The translations under genes were made by a program, and so were the position numbers. From the NCBI GenBank assembly GCA_963575745.1, contig CAUYUJ010006557.1:17501-55000 (forward strand): a stretch of DNA of 37,500 bases. Direction: 5' to 3'. The notes below the pieces were generated by a model. That model ran no database searches. It worked only from the letters and a program-made list of their open reading frames with translations, and was not told where the DNA came from. Origin of the DNA: Prorocentrum cordatum. Taxonomy: Eukaryota > Sar > Dinophyceae > Prorocentrales > Prorocentraceae. Below, in pieces: positions 30,906 to 37,500 of the stretch; within the stretch, counting starts at the first letter, position 1, and every line of letters begins with the position of its first letter.

Positions 30906-31254
30906 TATCCCGATTCCTAAGTCAGCTGTGAGGGAGTCCTAAGCGTGAGCGCGAGTCCTGGGTGCCTGAGTGTCGTGAGCGCGGCGCTTGAATAAAGTGC
31001 AGGCAGTTCCAGCGCAAGAGCGCGATCCTCAAGCAAATCGCAAGCAAGTGTCCAGCGAGAGCGCGACTCCAGAGCGCCGAAAGAGCGATTCCTGCATAAA
31101 CTGCGCGGGGGTCCTGTCCGCATTGTGAGGAAGTCTCCAGCGGGAACCGTTGTTGTTGCTGCTGCTGTAATCCAACGTCCAACAACCCAGTTTGAGCCCC
31201 GAGAGTTTCCCTGACAAAACAAAATGCGAAACCGAGGGGCAGCACTCCAATTAA

Positions 31255-31900
31255 CAAAAAAAAAAACAGAATGGTCACCGGAGGGGAGGGATCAACAATA
31301 CTTATCCGTCAATATGTAGTGAGAACTCACAAGCATCAACAGAAACAGCAACAACGGCTCCCGCCTGATATTTCCTCACAAACTATTACCAAATCCCTCT
31401 CCCGCCAGGGTTTTCCTCGCAATGCATCCAGGAATCCCGCTCTCGCGTCGGACTTCCTCGCAATTAATTCCAGCGCCGCGCCCTCGACTCTCAGAAATCA
31501 TGCTCTCGTTGTGGATTTCGTCACGATGCATTTGGGAGTCGCGCTGTCGCTCGAGATTCCTTGCGATTCATGCAAGACGCACGCTTCAGCAACCCGCCTG
31601 CTCGACCTGGTCGCCTGGGCCTGCCTTCCCGACCCGCCTGTTAGGGTCTACCCGCCCGATCTGCCCGTTTGGTTCTGCCGCGTGTGTTCTGCTCCTAGCC
31701 CCCTCGGGCTACTCTTTCTCTCTCTGGTGCTCCATCCGTCCTCTCTTCCCCTGCATTAGGGTCTGCACGAAATAGGCGTTGCAGGTAAGAAGGTATACCC
31801 CTAAGGGGTTACGATCGACGACGGAGAGGGCTGGTATCGAGTGTGTGGGATATACGTGTTGAATGGCACGCGAGCAGAGAAGAGCGAACAATATTGAAAT
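31255..31900 (-). repeat. Composite module family, copy M7 (inverted)
   Basis: Read on the minus strand from 31900: TTGTTCGCTCTTCTCTGCTC, CACTCGATACCAGCCC, GTCGTCGATCGTAACCCC, ACCTTCTTACCTGCAACG, CTAATGCAGGGGAAGAGAGG, CAAACGGGCAGATCGGGCGG, GGGTTGCTGAAGCGTGCGTC, then five subunits and the tail GTATTGTTGATCCCTCCC. It is the most compact complete copy (about 640 bases). Its tail faces the tail of M6. Confidence 0.8.
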
Positions 31901-31924
31901 GATGATTCCTAAGCTTTCCGGGAA

Positions 31925-32022
31925 GACACGCAAAGCCTCTCAAAGGTGCGAGGGCTTCTGAGAAGTCCCGCCGCCTTCTGACAAAGCCTTCTCCTTTTCA
32001 CTTCCCCCCTCGCCCGCCGCCG
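31925..32022. mobile_element. Foldback element, half copy (6)
   Basis: CTTCTGAGAAG palindromes and the right terminus TTTTCACTTCCCCCCTCG then CCCGCCGCCG, as in the half copy at 15497-15605. No left arm is visible. Confidence 0.55.
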
Positions 32023-32225
32023 AAAGATGCGGTGGTGCTTTTAAGAGGCCCCCCCCCTCCCCCTCCCCCCCTTTGGCGCGCGGCCGAAGGTGGGCGGCTG
32101 GGGAGCCCGCTCTCGAGCGCGCCGGCTAGGGAGGGCGGCAAGGCGGCCGCCATGTCTCTCCACCTGTCGAAGGTGGGCGCGAGGGTGGCGGGGGGGTGAG
32201 GGGAAGCATCCCACCTGGGGTCCGA

Positions 32226-32421
32226 GTAGATGGTGTCGGAAGATTGCACCGCGTCGCCGATGTATCGGCAACGTATCGGCGATGCATCGGCGATGAATCG
32301 GCGAGGTCGGCGATGCATCGGCGACGTCGGTGTGGAGAACATCGGGCTCCACATCGAGCCGCATCGCCGATGCATCGGCGATGCGGCATGATCCTCTGAC
32401 TCATCTACTCCGACACCATCT
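32226..32421. repeat. GATGCATCGGC array between short inverted arms
   Basis: Units of CGATGCATCGG and variants (about 11 bases) from 32255 to 32390. They are flanked by AGATGGTGTCGGA (32229-32241) and its reverse complement TCCGACACCATCT (near 32409-32421). A related ATCGGCGAT patch lies near 8290. Confidence 0.65.
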
Positions 32422-33676
32422 GGGAGACTTATTGAGAGGGGAGAGGATCTCTTACTGGTTCTCACTGGTACGTAGCAGCTAGCAAAGTGATTTCTACTTA
32501 CTTGCAATTCATATGAAAAGGGCTCGAATGTTATGACCAAGATCGTCCATAGCACCCGGCGCTCGTGGCTTGCCTTCCGTGGCCAAGCTGCGCGCACGTG
32601 TGGGCCGAGTGGCCGACTGGTGCTCTGGCGCCTACTTGGCGGGATGGCAGCGTCGGCAAAGGTTGGCCAGGCTTCTGATTCCCGCCCTCTGCTTTTTCTG
32701 GACGGATTGCGACTTCAATCGGGAGAGCGCAAACATGGATTAGCGATCCATGGATTTGGCGCGAGGTCGCCAAACCCATGGATCGGGGGAAGTACCCTCC
32801 CCAAAATGCGGCCGGTGCCGCCTCGTTCGGCAGCGGAAATCTGCGATTTCCCAAGGAAACAGGGCCCGCCGATAATCCACGCCCCCTTGATCCCTTTTTG
32901 CGATCGCCTGATTCGACTTCCCCCGGTGGAGAGGGACGCTCGAAGGAACGAGTAAACTAACGACACCACCTCCACCAGCGCGAGGCGCCAGAGAGGATAC
33001 TTCCTGGTGTTGTGTTTCACGCCTCTCCCACGAGACGTTCCCCATCCCCGGCTCGGTGAAGCATTGTGGACCCCCGCGCTGTAATTGGCCCCCCTGGTCG
33101 CGGTAGTGTCGCCTCTCCTTCCTCCAAGACTGGGGGGAAGGCGGGGGAGCGGATCGCATGAAGCAAGCATGACCAGAGCCTTTCGTATTTCTTGGGTCGG
33201 CTGTGGACCCAGCCTGGCGGCGCCCCTGGCGCAGATCCAAAAATTTCGCGCGGACCCCCACAAGAGGTGTAGATCTAGCTTGATGTTTTCCGATTGGAGG
33301 GGAAGGGGCAGAAACTGTCGTGTCTGTTGCCCCATCTGGAGCTGAACAGTGGAGACTGCCGGCATATGCGAGAAACCAACAATGGTTTTGCCGATACTCG
33401 CCTTGGGTGCCCCTGGCAGAACCATCTTGAGCGCCTCTTGGCGCCATCTTGGCGTCTCTTGCACCGTCCTGGGTGCTTCCCGCGGCCGTCCTGGGAACCC
33501 CCTGCGGCCCCCTGGGGCCCTCTTGGTGGCCTCAAGGCATTATCATCCTGGGCCGCCTGCTGAGGCCCATGGAGACATGGAAAGCTGCCAACTCGGCCGC
33601 AACTGACAGGCGCATTGGAGGGGGGGGTCGGGGCCTCCGCCACCAAGAATCACCCCTCCCTACTATCGGGGGAACG
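32422..33676. other. No gene recognised
   Basis: Two overlapping minus-strand frames of about 240 codons span 32715-33464, but neither shows family motifs or consistent GC3 bias. Having two equally long frames suggests chance. A patch of GCC.TCTTGG-type short repeats lies at 33420-33535. Confidence 0.45.
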
Positions 33677-34585
33677 TAAGACTCGAATATACGCCGGAAC
33701 TCGAATATACGCACGGTTCAACCGTGCCCCTTCTGCGGAGCTGAGCACGGCGATTGCGCAAGGCAGTGAGATGAGTGCAGCGTTTTAGTTTCCGTTCGCA
33801 GGGGGCTCAGCCCAGAGTACGCGCAACTGACTGTTGGCAAGCTCTGGCTGCAGGAGGATGTTGCTGGCGGGGGAGAGCTACAAAGGGTCCTTGCGTACAC
33901 GAGCGCGGTGGTGCGACTTCGCAGGCTCCTGCTCCAACCCGGCGTTGCCTTCTACGACCTTGAAGACATGATACGCCACGCTCGGCGCTTGAGCGAGGAT
34001 CCGTGGATCACGGGGTCTCCGGTTGAGAGTACTCGGGCCGAGCGGCGTGCCCTGCGCGCAAGACCTCCCACCTACGCTGAGGGGTGGGTCGTCTACGCTT
34101 CGGACGGAGCGAGCCGGCGTCAGGGCACTGCAGAGGTGAGCTTATCTTCGTTCGGGTGTGTTCGTTACGCCGAAGGCAGCCGGCGCGTCGCGGCCTCCCG
34201 CGGTGCGCAGCTTGGCCACGTCACAAACAATGTTGCGGAATACACTGGTTTGTTGGAAAATCTGCAGCATGCTTTTCTGTACCCTGCCGAGCACATCCGG
34301 TTTCACGTCGACTCGTTGTTGCTTGCTCGTCAGGTCAACTGCCAGTGGCGGTGCCGAGCGCCTTCGTTGCGGCCGCTCTTCGAGACAGCATTGCGGAGAC
34401 TGCGAGAGCTGCGCCGCCTGCCTGCCGTGCGCGCGTGTGAGGTCATCCATGTCTACCGAAAGTTTAACGTTGATGCTGACGCCGTGTGCAACACTGTTTT
34501 GGATATGGTCGCCGATGGCATCGCGCCGGAGCGCACGGGTTTCCATGTCTCGCACAATTGGGAAGCTTTTGACTCAGGCGCCTGA
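33677..34585 (+). pseudogene. 5'-truncated retroelement fragment: zinc finger plus RNase H
   Basis: One reading frame from the TAA at 33677 to the TGA at 34583, interrupted by a TGA at 33767. Before the interruption lies a finger-like CPFCGAEHGDC, then GLSPEYAQLTVGKLWLQED. The RNase H domain follows: YASDGASRR (first Asp, GAC at 34103), NNVAEYTGLL (Glu), FHVDSLLLARQVN (Asp) and YRKFNVDADAVCNTVLDM (last Asp), so all four catalytic acids remain. The style (NNVAEY, VDS.LLA.QVN) is the RVT_3/RNase HI type and differs from the RNase H of the LINE at 8.8-14.9 kb. This is therefore a second retroelement lineage, or possibly a host RNase H-like gene. No RT is present upstream. A 14-base direct duplication (ACTCGAATATACGC at 33681 and 33699) lies at its 5' edge. 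Confidence 0.75.
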
Positions 34586-36400
34586 CCTAGATGCGTATCG
34601 GTGGCAACACCGGGGCCGCTGCAGTTCGTCCCCTGTTCTGTGGAACCGCTCTGACCATTTGCCGCCCGACCAGCTGTCTGCTCGGAGGGGTGGAGGACAG
34701 GAGGTGGGAGGAGAGGACGGATAAGATCTTAGACGAATGACTACACTGATTTGTTAGGCCGCGGGCCCCGTTGTACGGCCCGCTCATTGATAGGTCGCGA
34801 ACCCCGCAAACGCGTTCGCATAACTTTTCATCACGACGATTCCTTTGGTTACTCGCGCAGCGGGTGATTTCTCCAGCCACACATTCGTGTATACATGCAC
34901 TGCTGCTCATTGCACCTTCTTCCTTTTCTCTTAATTAATTATTATTTACCATCCGTCCTCCTTCCTCCCTCACCCACAGCAAATATCAGAACGGTCTGGA
35001 TTAGTTCAGGCATACAATTGCCGTCTGACCATTTGACATGTTCACAACCTCCCAGAAGTATTCCGTGACATCTTCACTCTGCCGTTGCAGAGCGCTCGTC
35101 CGCAAAAAAAAACAAAAACGAGCGCGTCATGCCTTGTGACGGTCGAATTGTCGTGAGAAGTATGCAGCGGGGGCTCGTGTCAAATCATAGACTGGGTCTC
35201 GTCATTTTCATGATTGCCTCGTCAAGCCAACCCCGAGTCCCCCGAACCCCGTCGCTGTCATCCCGTTTACCAGGCTCGCTTGCGCGAGGCTGCCCCTGGT
35301 GAGTCCGCTGGAGGAGTTCGGCCCCAGAGCAGGGCCAGATCGCCCGAAGTGCAGGGCGCAGTCGGAGATTCGACCACAGATGTCCCCAAGATGATTCGAG
35401 ACAGCTCGAGACTGAAAAAACAATGTTTCTGGGCTTCGGACTTCTCGTCTTTGCGGGCTCAAATGGGCTTCTCAAGCCCAGCTGAAGTGGCCCCATGATG
35501 GCCCAAGAGGGCTTCAAGAGAGCACCGACTCCGCCTCGAAAAGCCAAGCGACTCAAATTCGGTTTTCCTTTGCACATGCTCTGCACCGTCCAGAAGGCAC
35601 CCACCATGTCCAAGATGTCCCAATACTGCTCACAACTGCCGAAAATTACGGCCAACATCAGTCAATGAACTCCTGCATCCCTCCCTCCTTGTGGCCGGGG
35701 TCCTCTTCTGGAATGGAGTTCCTTCATTCTCCGCTCTCTTTCTTCTCTGTGCGCACTGCGTCAAACAATATACACTCTCAACTGTCTTGGTGGTTCTTGA
35801 TAGCTGTGCGCAGACGCCTTCGAGATTCCGACTTTGCGAGTGCCCCGCATACTAAGGATCCTGTCCATCTCTCCATCTCCGTAGCGCGTGGGTCGCTTGT
35901 GAGCTGTGTAACTCATGGGCTGTGACTTGAATGTCCGATCAATCACAGATCAACAAGATGGTGTTGCAACGTGTCGTAATGACTTATTTCGACTGACTCT
36001 ACATTGTGCAATCTTGCACGCTTCTATTCGTCGTCGTAACTCTAGCCCGTGCACAAACATATAGTTACATGCCTACGGTCTGCGTCGTGCCAACCGCCGG
36101 CTTATCATCCCGCGAACCCGCCGATGTGAAATGCATGATCGTGCATCACGGGTTCGAGCTCCCGTGCCGCGTGCTAGAGACAGGAAGGAGAAAGAAAGGG
36201 TATCTGCATCATAACCTTCTCTGTCACATCGAACTCGTGTGCCCCACATGTAGACTTTTCCAGCGGGCGGCACCTATCGGATCTGTCACCTTCTCGGGGC
36301 AACTAAACATGAGATCTCCCGAACGCTATTGCTAAAACACACACAACGAAACCGAATTTCGAGACATGTTATATGATTCCGCGATTCCCCCCCCTCTAGC
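34586..36400. other. No gene recognised
   Basis: Starts with a possible 3' tail of the RNase H fragment, including a GGA-like purine patch at 34683-34722. The rest is less GC-rich and unique-looking. A T-arm-like hairpin near 36146 is discussed under rejected items. Confidence 0.45.
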
Positions 36401-37500
36401 TAACCAGTCCACTGGCAGGTGCCGCGGAGGTCAACTGTTCCTGGGCCTGAGCGACACGTGTCGCCTTCTTTGTACTTTGTGTGTGTGCGTGTGTGAGGCG
36501 AGGGATCAAGAGATGGCGCCGCAATCGCAAGCGTGTAGGTAACTCTTCAGTTGGCGCGCCGCGATGTGAGAGCGACGAATGAGCTGCCGGTCCCTCCTCT
36601 ATCAATAATGTCCTTTTCTCGCCCTCCCTTCTTACAGCCACCTCCCTCCCCCCCGCTGGAATGGCCTCGACCGTGCACAAGAAGGCCGCTTCCTCGCAAC
36701 GAACCCAACCCCGCAAAAATCTCTGCACCCCAAGGATGCACACAAGGATCCCCCCCCTCGCGCGGGGCCTGTCGGAAACCGGCGCGTCCCCGCGGCTCAT
36801 CGGCCCGGTCGGAATATGCTTGAAGAGCACCACGCGGTGCTCCTCGGGGAGGTTGTTCGGCACGATTATGACAGCCGTCAAATGGAGAAAGAGAAAGAGA
36901 GAGAAAGAGAGAGAGAGAGAGATATGGAAGTGCATGTATCATTATATGTCGTATCCTTAGTTTTATTGGAATGCGTGATATTAATATAAAAATATATTTG
37001 TGCATGTACATGTATGTATGGTTATGTATATATATACACAAAAACTACGCGCGCGTTTCGCGCGCGCTTAAGTTCTGGCACGCCCCACCCCTCGACAAGC
37101 TCACGCGCACACTTCGTGGGGGGCATCTCGGGGGCCTTGTCAGCGCTATTGGGCGCCTCTTGGGGGCGTCCCTTTTTTTTGGGGGGGGGCCGGATGGGGT
37201 CTCAAGAGGGTTCGGAGACCATGGGCCACGATCAGATGATGAATGCCGTGCCACCTCCCCAGTGGCACAGCGGCCAGAGCCGAAGGCCAGCGTTCGGGAG
37301 CACCCGCAGACCTCGACCAGGTCCAAGACAACGATCCTTCGGGGAGCACCCATCTACCCCGCGGTGTGTCAGGGGCACGCGGTGGCAGCGCTCCATCAAA
37401 AGAGTCGGGAGGACGAGGCGGAGGACGAGAGGGGGAACACACAAGTGACAAGTGTGAGACCATGCAGCAGAGTGAATTTGGTGTCGGCGAGCGGCGATGC
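36401..37500. other. No gene recognised; (GA) run and a CG hairpin
   Basis: A GA run is at 36888-36922. An AT-rich stretch with TATATATATACACA (37026-37040) is followed by an 8-bp stem of alternating CG around TTT (37048-37066). Low-complexity poly-T and poly-G lie near 37172-37190. No coding motif found. Confidence 0.5.

Larger units (their letters stand above)
29340..31340 (+). repeat. Composite module family, copy M6
   Basis: (CAA)n start (29340-29480), core 29500-29610 (ATACTGTTCGCTCTTATCTG, CCCTCGATACCCGCCC, GTCTTCGATCGTGCCC). Large internal expansions follow: (ACG)n, then a 21-bp array. Subunits of GAGCGCGA.TCCT type occupy 30910-31150. The tail at 31200-31310 (GAGGGGCAGCACTCCAATTA, GGAGGGGAGGGATCAACAAT) meets the inverted tail of M7. 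Confidence 0.7.

Noticed and set aside
23480-31150. CRISPR-like repeat and link pattern in the ~45-base subunits
   Set aside because: The repeats are diverged, the links are not unique spacers of constant length, there are no cas genes, and the DNA is eukaryotic.
32715-33464. Minus-strand frame of 249 codons
   Set aside because: A second frame of similar length overlaps it, no motif is recognisable and GC3 bias is absent.
36146-36165. tRNA-like T arm (CACGGGTTCGAGCTCCCGTG)
   Set aside because: The stem pairs well, but the loop has eight bases, and no matching acceptor stem, D arm or anticodon arm lies upstream. It is probably chance or a remnant of a SINE.

Overview
This window is nuclear DNA of a dinoflagellate. 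The strongest evidence is a 21-nt perfect match, on the minus strand at 14859-14879, to the dinoflagellate trans-spliced leader (it ends GTAGCCATTTTGGCTCAAG). Other support is the very GC-rich codon use of the one convincing host exon, the load of simple and tandem repeats, the near absence of host genes, and a decayed dinoflagellate-type LINE. There are no bacterial operons, ribosome binding sites, CRISPR arrays or recognisable tRNA/rRNA genes. Species cannot be read from the sequence.

Layout. 1-3.3 kb: microsatellites ((AGT)n, GGA-rich purine tracts) and tandem arrays of 114-152 bp and about 250 bp. 3.6-4.0 kb: one plausible host coding exon on the minus strand. 4-8.7 kb: GGA tracts, a 64-bp minisatellite, dispersed repeats and small foldback (terminal-inverted-repeat) elements. 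8.77-14.88 kb: an essentially full-length non-LTR retrotransposon on the minus strand. In its sense order it has the spliced leader, 5' UTR, a zinc-finger/coiled-coil ORF1, APE-type endonuclease, reverse transcriptase, CCHC-like finger, RNase H, C-terminal zinc fingers, and a 3' hairpin. It is embedded between two GGA/TCC microsatellite tracts and broken by frameshifts and stops. 15-22 kb: more foldback elements, and two inverted copies of a modular repeat that each end in a 12-bp minisatellite. 22.7-31.9 kb: about seven diverged copies of a composite non-coding module, six direct and one inverted, with embedded expansions (pentanucleotide, CAA, ACG, a 21-bp array). 33.7-34.6 kb: a 5'-truncated plus-strand fragment of a second retroelement with an RNase H domain. 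The remainder holds no gene I can support.

How it fits together: the window looks like repeat-rich intergenic or intronic DNA shaped by retrotransposition and by tandem expansion. The most informative observation is that the LINE begins exactly with a spliced leader. That implies it was copied from a trans-spliced mRNA. A degraded leader-like sequence directly downstream hints at more than one round. Most long open frames elsewhere are by-products of in-frame repeats and GC-rich composition and were not annotated as genes.
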